From Chaetorhynchus papuensis (taxonomy: Eukaryota > Chordata > Aves > Passeriformes > Rhipiduridae), in contig VWYX01000008.1 of assembly GCA_013396525.1 (NCBI GenBank), positions 1,488,001 to 1,552,000 on the forward strand: a DNA stretch of 64,000 nt. Reading direction: 5' to 3'. Both the position numbers and the translations under genes were made by a program. Of this stretch, positions 42,068 through 57,000 are shown piece after piece; the first letter of the stretch is position 1, and every line of letters starts with the position of its first letter. Under the pieces are notes generated by a model that saw only the letters and a list, made by a program, of their open reading frames with translations, did no database searches and was not told where the DNA came from.

Positions 42068-45000
42068 GTCAGTTCTCTTTTTTTATATTTTGGACTATAA
42101 TAAATGTACAGATTGGCACTTCTAACACTGTGCAAATCTCACGGTTCCAAAAGTTCTTTACTCATAACTGGCTTCAGAACTGAAAAGATTTGATAACACA
42201 TATCTATCTGAAGGAAAAAAATTGTCAAATTCAATAAATGAATGGTAATGGTCAATACTGAGATTTTAAACTTAGCAGATTAATAATGAAGTACAAATCA
42301 TATCTGTTTGGTTTCTCTTTTGTGGCTTTTCCAGACGTGGCATAAAGCCTGTTTTCACTGTGAAGTATGCAAGATGATGTTAACAGTAAACAACTTTGTT
42401 AGCCATGAGAAAAAGCCTTACTGTCAAGTGTAAGTGTGTTTCCTTTTCTTCCTTCCTTTCTTTTCTAAAGCAAAGGTTTAACTGACCGAGTCATTTTAAT
42501 ATAATAGATCACCATTTGGACCCAGCCTGTCCCATGTGTGATGTGAAATTAGGTATTGTCAGTGCCTTCATGCATATCTTTGGATTTATGTGAACCACAA
42601 ATAATGGGAGTCTCTTTCTAGGGTGCATAAAGCTTCCTCATTTGGCCAAGTGTGTTAAAATATAAAAAATTAAGGTCCATTTCAGTATTGTGGGAAGAAA
42701 TTAAAACCAACCACAGAATTCAGTGCTTTCCAAATCGGTGGTTAAGAGTTAACAAGGTTGATCTAATCATAAGGAAAATGTATAAAATGCAGATTTTGAA
42801 GTCGGTTTGTTCTAGGAAGTTTTTATTTTCTAATGATCAATTCCTGTCAAATTTGTCAGCAGAAAAAGGAGAGACGACAGTTGTTTTTTATTCTATTATT
42901 CTCTTTTGCTATTAGAAACACAGCATTGATATGACGATCATTAAAATTAATTTTGCTCTAGGCACCAACTCCATACAATAATAACTTGAATGTAATCTAA
43001 GATCTCTGTGTGAGTGGGGGAAAAGTTGTGGATAGAGGGATGGAGGCTGGTATTGTGTTTTTGAGTGCTCAAAGAGAATCTTTCTGGTGGGCTGTCTGGT
43101 ATATTCCCAATATCCATTTACGCTTTCCCTTTTTTAGGCACAATCCAAAAAACAATGCGTTCACAAGTGTATTTGACACACCAATAAATATGAATGCAAA
43201 AAAACTGTCGGAAGTGGTAAGTGAGGTAAGAAGCTTGAGGGTCAAATGTGTTTGTTCTACATTTTGATAACATATTTGTGTCTCTTGTTTTGTAGGTATA
43301 AATATGTGCTTTTTACTTACCCTCCTGTGTTCTTTTAGATCAGTAAGGTCTCAGCTGGGTTTGAGTCATAATTCTTTTCAATGCGATTACTCACTTGAAA
43401 GAAAGCTTAGACCTGAATTTGCTTCTGCTCTCAGAAGGAAAAGTTGATTGGAGCTCCTCACCTGCATATCTGATAATCTATACGGAAGCACAGTTCACCT
43501 GAACTGCCCAGAGCTGTGTAAACTTAGTGACTAAGGGGGGTTTGCACAACCTTTGGAAGCAACAACCGACTTGCTTTGTGATCCCATCGGAAACTGATAT
43601 GAAACAACAGATAAATTATATTAGGTGGGACACACCAGAAGTTCCCATAAATACTTTGTCGAGTATTTCCGCCGAACCTGAGGTGGGAAAACACCGGGTC
43701 TGGGGAGCTTTGCAGGGTTTCGCTGGAGGTGTTTTTTCGGGATGGAGGCACACCCGCCCTGCAGGCGCTGCCGTGCCCCGGCCGGCCGCCAGGGGCGCTC
43801 AGGGCCCGCCGTCATTCCCAGCGCCATCCCTGCATATCCCGCACTGCTCCCCTCCAGACACCTCGTTTTCAAACCTAAGTTCTAAGAATCTGGAGAAATT
43901 AATACAGGAATGCCCAGTAATCGACGGCCATCGCATTTCTATGAGTAATGCTGTTTTCTTGAATGCCACATCTTTCTAAATTCTAAAATAGCATTACCCA
44001 TGTGAATATATTTCATAGGAAAAGCAATGTGTTTTGGTGTGACTAGCCATCACTAAAATAAACAGAGAAAGTTGTATTTCTTAGATTATAGCATGCTAAA
44101 TTCATTCAGATGTCCTGGATTAGCTGTACAAACTTGATGCACATGAATAGCCTTCATCAGACACTCTATCAATTATAATTTCGTACAGCTTTCCTGTGCC
44201 TCAGTTTTTGCAGTATCATGGGCTGTAACTATTTCAGCAATGACTATCGCACTTACTTTAAACTGTGTGTGACAGATCTGCTCAGGAATGAGTTTGGGAT
44301 TACTGCAGGTTCTATTTCTGGTTTTAGGCAGTGATATGAGACTGATACTTCCAGTGCATGTGAGTACACAAGCCAGAGAAATTATAGCTCAAAGATCACT
44401 TTCTCTTGTTTTACACACCTAAAACACCTTCTGTCCTTTTCAATCACGTAATGAGGGTCTGTTCCAGAGAGAAAGTTGCTAAGGGTAGTAAAGGAGCTGA
44501 TTCTGCAGTACCTGCTTAAAGGGAGCAAACTTCTGTAAGAATTTTGAAAGCATGAAAATTTTTTGCTAGTAGATGTATAAAATAATGGTAACTTGGGAAA
44601 AGGTTTCACTTGCTACTATGGAAGTTTGTTGGCATTTTCACATAAGGTTATTTGTGTTGCAGAAAATAGAATGTTTCTTCAATCCCAACATGGTATTCTC
44701 ACATAAGTGTTATGTTGAGACATCAACTGGAATGCGAAGATAAAAATTAGATCTCTCTGTACAGAATTTCTGTGTTACCAGGCAAATCATTCAGCTCTCT
44801 GCACCTCTATGCTTAATTTATAAGTGGGAATAATGGTACACATGCTCAGTAATATTTCTGTCCAGTCAGTTTAAATTTTCTGCTCTGGGTTTTTACATCT
44901 GAAGAGTGAGTTGTATAAGAGAGCTGTGATTTCAGTAGGATTTCTACATGCTATCATGATAAAAGTAGCAGCAGGAAAATAATGACCCAGGACTAAATAT

Positions 45001-48000
45001 AGTAGTCATTTACATATGCACAGTTAGGATATGATACATTGTGGACAGTGTGCAGGGAAATAGGAGAGTAGAATATTTGGTAATAGTTTTTTGTGTAATT
45101 GACATGTCCCGCTTAAAATTTCTCAGGGATTCCGATTCTCATAGATTATTTCCCCCAAAAGTATTATCTAAATATCAAATTATTCTTTCAGAATGCCATG
45201 CCAGGTTTCAGGTGTCATATGCTGCTCCTTTATAGATGTGCAGCTCCTATAGTGGCAGAAATCTTAGGCAGAAGCTGGGTATGGACTAGAAAGCAGAGTT
45301 TTGGCCTTAGGGCTAAATGCAATCGTCACCTTGTTTGTCTCCCTTCTTATTCTTCTCCAAATGGGGTGTGTGTTAGTATGTACTAACAAGCTGCTAGAAC
45401 GAGTCATTATCTTTTTTCTTTTCAGATAAAATATCGAGAAGCAAGTGAACAATTCAAATCTGTCTTTCAGTGGGATGAAAGGTCCAGAGAAATTGAACGT
45501 GTCTATAAAGCCCAACAACTGGCTACCCAGGTAAGAAATATCCCTCGAGTCTCCAAGCCAGTAGCCTGCAGGAGACCAAGGATTGGCCCTGGCAGTCCTG
45601 AATGTTAGGGGTTTAATCACAGCACTTCAATGCTAAAAAAAGCCCTTGCTTGACCTTTGACTAAACTTGTCAAGGCAAAATAGCTCTGTTATAGCTTAGG
45701 CTAGAAGAATCAGAAGGTGAGGGAGGAAGAGTGTGTCTATAGTCAGCTGTTGGGGCTGCTACTCGTACAGCCATACTCTGTGTCTTCTCTCTACTGGCAC
45801 TGGAGCTTCACAGCAGGTGATCCGATTCCCAGGGGGTGTTATTTGAGTCTCGCTCCAGGATCCTAGATCCTGTCATCTTGATGTCAGTTCTTGTTACACA
45901 AGTTCTGCCTTGGCATTCTGAAGGGATGTGGAATGCAGGCCTTGTGCTGCAGAGTGTGAATTTCACTTCCACAGCACTGTGCCTGTTTCCTTTTTTTTCT
46001 GTCAGATCAGCTGCTTGAGTGTTAAAACAAGGGTGAAGATAGGTAGTTATTTAGTTTTTGTTTTGTAGAATGCTTACAACGCTACCTATGAGGAAGGAAA
46101 AACATGGTACCCAGGAACAATCCCAGACCCTGAAATGGTCAAGATAACACAGGCACAGAAGGCTCTGAGTGATGTAAGTGGACTGATGTTTGGCTTTATC
46201 TTCATGGTCTGTCATATTCTGAAGACTTACAAATGCATCAAATTCAACCTTTGGTAAGATGTCACCTCCAGGCTTTGCAGGAAGAATATCTGGAGGGTTT
46301 GTCCACACTCTGTTAAGATGTTGCCAAAGGTCAGACTGACATGTTTATTTCCGTCAAAACAATACTTAGTCATGTAAGTGATTAAATCACATACCGGTTC
46401 TATTGCCATCATACATTTATATATTTATGTAACTGAGAATCACTTCAACAGCTTACCAAACTGAGGTGGTCTGATCGAGCAGGCAGTGCTGTCTCTCTCA
46501 GGAGAGCAGAACTCATGATGGCAAACGTGTCGTATTTTCCACAGACCAGACTTTTCATTGACTGTATTTCCATGCCTGGTCAAAATCACTTCTGATTTAT
46601 GACTGACTGTCTATGTCCATACAATGGGTTAGTGACCCAATCAACATAGGCAATTAACAGTGGATAACTGACATGAATGAGAAATGTTTTCTGTTATAAA
46701 GAGGAAATCGTTTCACCTAATCAACTTTTGAATTCTTTATTCTGTTAACTTTTAAATAAAGTGATACATACCTTTAGGAAGCAGGCATGAAAAGAGGAGT
46801 CACATTAAACTACAGTGGGGTTCTTCTGTAATAAACATTTTCATTTTCTAGTTTCAATATACAGAAGAATATGAGCCACGAAGAGGCAAAGGCAGCTTCC
46901 CCGCTATGATCACTCCAGGTTATCAGGTTGCCAAGAGAGCCACCCAACTAAGCAGCAATGTAAGTCACAGGGGTTTTTAATTATATTTTAGATGTCAGAA
47001 TTTGGAAAATCCTGGGTTCAGGCCATTCACTTGATATTCACTATGGTGAATATTTGTTGTACTGTTATAAAGTGAGAAAATTTTAATGTGATGCAGAAAA
47101 CAGGGTTAGTAAACTACTTGGCCTGGGAAGACAATCATATAGGATAAATGACAATGTAGATATTTCCTGTGAAATGTAGCAATTTTTGCTGTAATTTATC
47201 ACAACCTGAAAAAGACTGTGACTCACACTGAAATGTTAATTTAATTCATTACCTTTGCTTTCACATTATGGCTTTATTCATCTAATTATTTACATTTGAT
47301 ATTTTTCACTTTATTATTTGAAATCAAATAGCTGTAATATTGAAATTAATTAATATACCAGCTACTTTAATTTTATGCACAGAAGATTGCTTATTTATAA
47401 AAAGAACAATTCACATGAAAAAGATAAGTAAAAATAAATCCCATAAAAATGATTTTAAAGTATTGCATTGTTTTCTGCAAATACTATCTGTATTGTCATT
47501 GCAGTATGATCTTGGGACATTAATGACTATTCTCATGATATTTTAACCAAATGTATGGCTCACATAAATAAAGTATCCTTTGAAAATTTGATTATCTGGG
47601 TCCCTTTCTGTCTGTTTCTGGTATTCACTTTAAGGAAATTGGGCCTAAAATATATGGATAGCTTGACTGTACAGTGGAAAATGTCACAACTGCTGTTGCT
47701 CATTTTCTCTTGAAGCCTTCTGACAGGAAATACGTTTCTGCTGCTTATTGTTTGTAATATGGATATGTACATTTTTCCTCTTCAGGTAGAATATAAGCGT
47801 GGACATGAAGAGAGAGTTTCAAAGTTCACCTCTGTTGCAGACACTCCAGATATACTTCATGCAAAGGCTGGAGCACAGCTTGCCAGTGATGTAAGTGAAA
47901 CAAAATAGATTGACCTGTTTTTGGCTCTGCAAGTGGTTCTTAGGGTATTTATAAATCACTTTAAAATATGAACACAAAGAAAAGTGAAAAATTAAAGTTT

Positions 48001-51000
48001 TAAAGGCAGACTCATTTTGTCATTAAGTACTTAATACTTGCAGTTACAAAGCCCACATTCAGTTCGAGGCCATTTTAGGCTGTCAGAACTGGAGGCAGAG
48101 AACCATCCTGTTCCATACCCAGCAAGTGGGTGCCATGCAAAATCAGGAAAGAAGCTGCCTGACTCTCATAAATAGAGCAGGCATCTTGCAGACACTTTCA
48201 GTATTTTCTTTAAACAACTGTTTTCATCCTACACCCAGAATGAGACAAAGGGGCCATGCAGAAGATGTGTGTTCGTGTAGCTAAAGACCAAATTGCAACG
48301 ATTCAGACTTCATGGTTCATCTTCCTTTTGGCACATGACAGCCACTGAATGCCTGACTTTGCTACTTTAGGGATTGATTATGTGTGCAATCAAGGTACAT
48401 TTGGTCTCATTGCTCCCAAACTGTCTTGAAATTTTACAGCTGAAATACACAGAAGACTTTGAAGAACGGAAGGGAAAAGGCAGCTTTCCTGCTATGATCA
48501 CTCCAGCTTATCAAATAGCCAAGAGAGCCAATGAATTAGCCAGTGATGTAAGTGTTCAAAACAAGGTCTCTTTTGGTAATGAAAATATTAAAATGTCACA
48601 CAAATTTTGAATTAAAACATTTACTGGCAGAAATTCTGTGAGCATGGCATGCTGATCTTTATTGGCTTTCTCTTCCTTTCCAAACATAACAAAAAAGCAA
48701 CACCCCTGTCCTCTTTAATAAGCACCATAAAAGGACAACAGTATTGCTTCAAAATATACAATTAATTGTCCTTTGTTATTGGAAACTGAAAGAAAAGCTC
48801 TTTTTGTTGGAGAAGAGAACATATGGAAGAACATAAAACTCAGTGGAAGTGAATTTAAAACCCTATTAAGAGTCATTGAGGAAAATAAGAGATCTGTAAA
48901 TTTGAAGGCAAAAGCAGTTGACTCTAAAACAATTACATGTTTTTGTTTGGCTTTGATCTGTGGAAAACCCTTCACTTTTGTCAGCAAACACACATAGTGA
49001 TTAAAGGGCAGCATCAGGTTACAGGCATTGTTTTGACTTCAGCAAATGTAGTGCAAATCTTGGTCTAAGCTTAAAGGCTGACTGCCTAAAATTCCCTTTA
49101 TCACTGGGGAGATCAGCATCTTTCAGCAACAAACCAATTTATTGATGGGGTTCAGGTGACCCTGCGGTAAAAAAGTGCTCTGTGGTAACCATGAATTTGA
49201 ATTACAATCAGTTTTATTTTTTTAAACTGCTGGAGCATCAGGGATTAGCCACTGTCAAGCAGGTGGTGCTGAACACACTGAGGTAATGGTCTGGGTTAAA
49301 ATGGCAAGCCCCATGTTCCTAGTGCATTATTAAAAAGTACACCACTAGTTCTGTTTTTATATCTTCAAGTGGCACATTTGACTTGTGCAGGTTGGTGGCA
49401 ATGGGAGTTTTGACAATCCTTTATTGACAACATGTGCAGGTTGTTATTTACTGTGCAGCGTCTGTGTACCAGACTAAACTCACCCAGATTATTCGTTTCC
49501 TTTTTTCCTGCTAGGTAAAGTATCATCAAAGATACGAAAAAGAGATCAAGGGAAAAGCCAGCCATACAGCTGGAGCAGATGTTGCTTTTGCAAGAGAAAA
49601 TGCAGATCAATATGGACAGGTACGCAACATCCAAGAGATAGCCCGGCTGATGTTGATCATTACTGCAGCTGATTGCTCACGGCTTTAGAAACTCGTGACA
49701 CCTATTTTCACTTTGTTTTCCTGTGTGAGAAAACAAGGTCTTGAGGGAAAGGATGGTGTGCAAACAGCACAGTGCTCCTGATGTGTAAAGAGTCTGGCAC
49801 TGGCACTTAAAGGTGTGACTACAGGGTGGCTGCACTGCCACTGCATCACCCTTAGGCAGGGCCATTCCTGAAGGTAAAGACTGGCCTGGGCAAATTCTGT
49901 GTGCAGGTATGCATTCTACATTTCTGTTATGGTGCTATGTGTCACACTGAAATGTGTTTACTTGAGAAAATATTCCCATTCCATGAATAAGGAAAAAAAC
50001 CAAAGGGTTGTGAAATGGTAGGAAGTTGGCAGATAGCTAGGTGGCTTTTCTCTGCTGGTGTTTTTACAAATTTTAGGAGCTTTGCAGCTCTGAATATGTG
50101 AGAACAGCACTGAATCTCTTAGATACACAATCTCTTAGATTTCAGCTGTTGTACAAAAGGGGTATTATGAGCCTGACAAGCTGTAGTTCTGTATTTGTGG
50201 ACCCCAATAGGCTTTAGCTCTGTTTTGGTCGGTGACATTTGTTTTGCTTATATTTCGTTTTCAAGGGAATACAATTGGTTTCGTGGTCTCCCAAAATGCC
50301 CCCAAAGTTCTACTCCAATTAATTTGGGGAAATAGCACAGCTGAATAGAAATGAATGCAGATAAAGGGAATTTGAAAGGAATTGAGTAGTGTTCTTGTAT
50401 GAAGAAAACTATATGGTTAATCTTGGGAGTTTTTGTCCTGCTCCTCAGTAGGTCCATATACTTTGGAGAAATGGAGGATCAGGGACTGTATTTTCCTAAA
50501 ACCTTTGGTATTTTAGGTTTCTTCACGTCTTCTGTCCAAATCTACATCTAGTATTCTGTGAAAAGCAAACCATCCTTGAAGAATATGAGTTTAGAATTGT
50601 AGCAATGAAGCCTTCAATTAGTTTCTGTCTTTTTAACTGCTACAAGTTTTAATAGGAATAAACAAATAAAATTAATTTGAAATAGCGCTAATTACATTTC
50701 CAAGCATTAGAATGCTTCTGGTTTTGAATTAAGTTTTTTTTCTTTGAAAGTATGTTTGAAATTTCAGTCACAGACTTCAAATTCAATCTGAGTTTTAATC
50801 TTTATAGATTGGATACTGATATTATTAGTCAAATAACACAGAGTTGCTGAAATTAATGGATCTTTCTGAGTAAATTGTGACTTAACATGGGTAAAGGGAT
50901 TAGATTTCTAACTGTTGAGATCATCAACGGGGAGTTGAGTGTGCATCATACAGATATATATAGATATACATATATATATACATGCATATTTATATATATA

Positions 51001-54000
51001 ACATGAGACAATTTAAGGAATCTTACTGTAAAATTCCTGTGCTGAACACCTGTTTTGTTCGTGCTTAAAAACTTGAAGAGCGGCTAAAATAGTTCTCTGA
51101 AACTTTGAATATACACACAATATCAGAAATTATATTAAATGTATTTAAGAAAGTTTGAAGGAAAAGACAGGTTGGTCTGGAGAATTCAGATTCATTAATG
51201 GTATTTTAAGAAACTAACTCGGCTGATTAATCAAATATATTTTTTCTTTTCTATGCCTGTTTAATGCCATTGTGGCTGTGTCATCATATTGTTCACAAAC
51301 TTATGGTGTGACCTATTTACCATGTGACATTGAAGGTACTCAAGAAGACCTGCAATGGATAGTTTTGCCTTGAGAACACACAAAAGAGATATCCCAGATA
51401 TTTGTAGTCCTTCCTATCCGTGCTCTCCATGGCATTCTTGACATGCATTCTATTCATGGCACATTCTATTTTCACTCAAACTGCCTCTTAGTATGAAGGA
51501 TTTACAAAATACTGCAGAGAAGACACATTACACTATATCTCACTTGTTTTTATTCTTGTTTGTACACCATATTCTCTCCAGATCTCGCCAAAGATGCCTT
51601 TGGATGATTATTGTGCATTACCATTTAAAAAAAAGCTCCAGTATTTTGCTGTTAAGCTATCAAAATGGCTTTCAAATTGTCAAATATTTACACATAAACT
51701 TATCTATTGATAGACTTAAGGGTGTTACTTCCACAACAATTGGCGTTTTTTTAACCAGACAAATGGAATTCTGTGATTTTGTTCACTAAGGAGTTTGCCA
51801 TTTTGATATCTAGGTATTTCTGCTTCATTTATTTATCCCTCTTCAAAATACCTCACTGCACAAGAGAAGTAGTATTTTTGGTCAATTATGATGTGAAAAA
51901 TGACCATGGAAAGATCAAAGAGCTTCTGTAACACCACAGTGTAAGGCTGATCCTATGTTAAACTTGTTAACTTTAAGCAAGTCTCCTGGCTACCCAAGCC
52001 ATTAGCTATTTTTATAATATTCCAGGGAAACACGTATTGATAAAGAGAGAGGCCAGCAGATATCATCTCTGTAAGAAGTGGGGTGAGATCTGAAGGCTGT
52101 ATATCATTTTACACTTGAATGCTATCTTGACCACAGCTAACACCTATCTAAATTTCTCTTGGAATGCAACACAGGGAGTTTCACAGGAATAGGTAATTTT
52201 ACAGGTCAATTTATTCTTATATTTTGGTCATTTTTTTAATTAAAAAAAATTCATTGAAGTCATGAACCTTCCTACTAACAAGGACTTTGTAAAATAACCC
52301 ATGGCCCCACCTGCTCATGTGTGATGAGTAAACAGTCTGAATTTTCTTCAGGGATATGTGGACGAGTTTGAGGAACGCAGAGGGAAAGGAAGCTTTCCTG
52401 CTATGATCACTCCAGCTTATCAAAATGCCAAGAAAGCAAATGAATTGGCAAGTGATGTAAGTATGAAACCTGAATCAATACAATTCATAAACAATTAAAA
52501 CCAGCAGTTTGTCAGAGCAGTGCCTGGGAGGAGAATGCTAAAATTGCACTTGAGAAGTAAACAGAAGTGACATTTTGCTGCGTTGCTGGGAACTGGATGG
52601 CTCAGGGGATTAATAATATCCATTAATAGAAGGGGGCACAGCTCCAACTTGCATGAGGGAGGGGATGGATGTAGCAACTAATGGGGATCCCTACTGTTAG
52701 GTTAACCCTCCTGGCAAATCTGCACCTGTATTATTAATGAAACCTTCAACTGCCTTAATCATCCTGTGGACTACTGTGGTATTCCCAGTAGTGAATAAAT
52801 GGAGGATGAATGAACTGTACTGGTTTTGATATTTTGATGTATCATGCCTCTAGCACAAAGCAAGTCATATGGAGGAAAAGAAACATAGACTATGACACTG
52901 TCACTTCACAAAAGTGAGCTTATTTTCAGGCTGGGATTTTTGGGTTTGGGTGGTAAACTAAAGAATACACAAAGAGGTGGTGGTGTGTGATTCCTGCATC
53001 CAGCCCATCCAGTAAAGAGCCCCACTCCCATTTGAGGAGACTGCTTCTGGAAGTGACAAAAAATGGGTCAGTCTGCAGGTCAGTGCCCTGTGGCTGCTCT
53101 GAAGGGCTCCTGTGAGTGACAACCTTTGTAGTGTGGATACCTGTCCCTGGTGGGGCTCTCTGAGCTGATGAGCTCAGTCTGTCTTCTGGGGAGCTAACAG
53201 ATTGTTGAGTCCTTCAGCTTGTATTAGCCTGGACTAGACATGAGCAGTAAACTGGAGTGAAAGGATCAGTCATGTTCTGTTACCTGAGCTTATCACTGTG
53301 AGGATATAAAAAACCTCAAATCCTCCCTGACCAATCCCAGTTTGATGACAAACTCAGTGATCCCCTGTTTAAACATGAAATATTTAACCTTTCCAGATAA
53401 AGATCACAGTTTCATGGGTTTTGAAAATGCTAATGGTCAGTAGTTTCCTTATTAATTTATAATACATAGAGTAAAGAAGAGGATTAGTTCATGGCCGTAA
53501 CATTTGCACACTACAGTACTTAACAACCTGCCTTACAGTTTTAAATTCTGAGGAACTGTGTGTAGATTTGGAAAATAAAGAAACCCAAGCACTTTGCGTT
53601 TCAGTTCATGTAAAATAATTTATTTTGTACATTATGTTACTGGTTTTTGAACATGTATAATATAAGCCTTTCTTGGATGCAAGAAATATTGAAATGTACT
53701 CCCGACAGTTTTGCTAGACATAGTTTGGCAAAAGGCCAGTGTAAGTATTATCTCTCATCCAAGCCCAATTTATGTCAATAACCTGATGTCTAAATTAAAT
53801 TTAGAAACCCCTTATTTCAATCTTGATTTGGTAGAGAAATATAATTCCTTTAAATACACTGAAAGTACAAAAAGATACAAGTTTTTAAAAAAAGCTGGTT
53901 TCTACAAAAGGAAAAGTTTGCAGAGTGACGACTAGATAGATAGATGACTATCTGTAATTCTCTGACTAAAATTAAAGTACTGAGGATTAACTTCAGTAAT

Positions 54001-57000
54001 AGAAGAGCACACAAGCTCCAAGCAGTCACCAGCCAAGGATCTGCTAGTAATCTGCTCAAGCTATGGACAACAACCAGTGCTGTTCCATCTATGTCAAAAA
54101 TGGATTCAAAAAATGCTGTCTGGTAAAATGTCTTGAGAGGGACTGTGAAGGGCTATGGGGCTATATTTGGGTTATTTGAGGAAGTAAATACTCATAGTGT
54201 TTCACCTTGGCAAGTTCCATTTACCTATCAAAACAAACCCAGGGAAGATATTATCCTGACTCATGAAGCCAGTCTAAATAGTAGTGGTGACAAGGTGCAG
54301 ATCTATTTTATAATTCTCCCTACTTCTTTTCAGATAAAATACAAGAAAGATCTTTCCAAGATGAAAGGTGCAGCTCACTTTCACTCCCTAACAGCTGAAG
54401 ACAACTTGGTCCTTAAACAAGCCCAAAGTGTTAACAAGCTTGTCAGTGAGGTAAGGGCTTGAATCGATCTCTTAACAAGTTTGGGAGCAGCTCATACAAA
54501 CATTTGTGTTTGATGAGTAAGGACTGCAAGTAAAAAAAAGGATGTTGTTCTTACTGCATTGTACATAACAAAAATCATCTGTGTGTAGCACAGTAACTGG
54601 AGAGAAAAGATCAAGAACACATCTTCAGGTGCTGTGTTCTGGCCCTTCCAATCATCTGTATGAAAGTGTGGGAAATTAACCCCAGGAGAGGGATTCTAGT
54701 TCTGGACATATGAAGAATAGAAATCTGGAAAAAAACCACCCCAAACCTGAATTGTGCTTTTAATATGATATTAAGATATAATCACAAAAATGCTTTAGGA
54801 TGAATTGGGTGTGTACCGTAGAATGTCTCAAAGGTTATTCTAATAGTGGAAAAATAACATGAACAGAGCCAAAATTTATACCATTCTGGTCATGCAGATT
54901 TCTGTTTTCTTCCATCATGTGAAAGACTATGAGTCACTGATAATTGATTCTTTTTCTGCTTGGCAAGGGAAGATTGCTAGAGAATTCTCAGTAGATTCTG
55001 AATTATTAATTTATTTATAGTGTCATATCAGCTATAAAACTATTAATAAATGTGAGTTTCTAGAACTTCCCCATGGCAGTTTAAAAACTTATACTCTTGA
55101 GATGTCAAAGTATAAAACCTTCAATAATGAAAAACCCCTGGAAGTAGGGCTGGAAGGGGCCTCCTGGGCCAATGATTCCTCGTTCCTGCTGGTTCAACAC
55201 AGCACCAGATAATCCTCCTATTCCAATTTCTAGCCTACATTTATTCCTGTCCACTTTATTACCACTGTGTTTTGTGCTAGCGTTGCCCTTTAGTTTAAAA
55301 AGTTCTTCTCCCTGCATGGTTACTTTTTTGAGAGGTTTACAAATATATCATTTTCTTCTCTCTGCCTTTGATTTCCTCAACTAAGCAAGCTGAGTTCTTC
55401 TCCTTTCAGTCTTTCACTGCAGCTGTTACAGGCTGAGTACAGGCTCCTTAAACAGGAATGACTGTAAGAGTACAAAAGCTCTTGCTGAGTCTTGCTGGAA
55501 CCTGGTACATGGCACATTTGTTCATTTGTTCCACACTCACCTTAGAATTCCTGTGTATACATTGTTTTTGTTAATAATTTTCCTCCTGTCACTGTCTCTT
55601 ATACTTTGCAGAGGATGAAATTGAGTTTCTTTTGCCTGTAAAATGAGAACTGAGTATATGAAAATTCTCTTCACATTAATTTTCATCATATGCCATCTGA
55701 TGAAAACCACGTATCAAAATCTCTGAACAGTGGGTCTGCCTAATAAAAAGTGTGTGAGGGAACTTGATACAGCAGATTAAGGTCTTACCATAGCTTCCCA
55801 TTGTGCATTTTTGTCACTCAGGTGGAGTACAAGAAGGATCTTGGAAACAACAAAGGCTACAGCATGAACTACTGTGATACTCCACAATTCAAGAATGTGA
55901 GCAAGATCTCAAAATTCACCAGTGATGTAAGTTCTCAGTACCTTGAGTGTGGCTTGCATGTCCTGGTAGCTGCTGGAATCACAGGCCAACTCTGTGTGTG
56001 CGTATTTCAGATAAATGTGTGCTGGAAATGTGATTATAACTGATTTTAGCCTGTGTCTGTACAGCACCTATCCTAGTGTGTCCTGGTGTATAGCTGGGGA
56101 TCATTTTATATAGGATTATGAAAATAATTATTATGGTATTTGGAAGAGACGTTACTTACCATGGACTGCTGATCTAGAGAATTAGCAGTCAGTTGTTACT
56201 GTTGTCTGTCATAATTATTATTTATTTCATTGTGCGTGTTCATTTCCTAGCTGGACAGTTAGGCAGAAGATACCTCACCAGAGTTCATGCCAGAGAGGAA
56301 CATAATTCTTGTGTGAAAATCATCAGTGTTAATAATTATACCACTTGCATCTCATGAACTATAATTTTGTTTCAAACTGCCTCTTATCATTCTCTGAAAT
56401 CCCAGAGGAGTAAATATTTTGCCATACAGTTGAGACAGTAGAATGATCAATTTTTCTTGTCAAATCCCCCACTCTGGGATTGGTGAAAGATGCACCAAAA
56501 CAACCCAATTTTGTTCATTTCTGAATGTACAAATATTGTCTCCCTGGAACTTGGTTCTAGGGTTTATTTCTGATGAAACGCAGATGTATCTTCTTTGTGT
56601 GGCTTTCAGGTGATATAAAGAGCAAGTAAATGCTATCTTGTAGAACAAGAAACTCATGGAGGGTTTTAGCTTTTATTTTTTAAAGTACCAAGGTTGTTTT
56701 GGACTAATGAGTTCCTGTATTGGAGTAACACTAGTAGACCACAGCTGTAACAATTTATCTCCCTGTGTAAAATATGGAAACTCTGAAAAGCTGAAACTCT
56801 TCAGTAGAAAAGTTGAATATATTTTCTCGGAGTGTTTTTATCTTTTTTTTTTTTTTTTTTTGTACAGGTTAAATACAAAGAAACCTACCAGAATGAAATG
56901 AAAGGTCACTATGTGGGTGTTGGCATGGACAAGAGGATGCTCCATGCCATGAAAGTTGGCAGTTTGGCGAGCAATGTGAGTCCCTTTTAATCACTCTTGT

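Noticed and set aside
41996..43225. LIM-nebulin start as nebulette (LIM form) or LASP1
   Set aside because: The sequence MNVQPC-x-RCGYGVYPAEK, the long linker and the following repeats match NRAP, and the CASP7-PLEKHS1 neighbours agree.
43770..43806. CTCF site in the NRAP intronic island
   Set aside because: CCGCCAGGGGCGCT lacks one G of the core, so the later positions mismatch. Mentioned only as a near-match.
43527..43979. 150-codon open frame in NRAP intron 3
   Set aside because: No recognisable similarity; it spans the GC-rich island where stops are rare, and no splice phase links it to NRAP.
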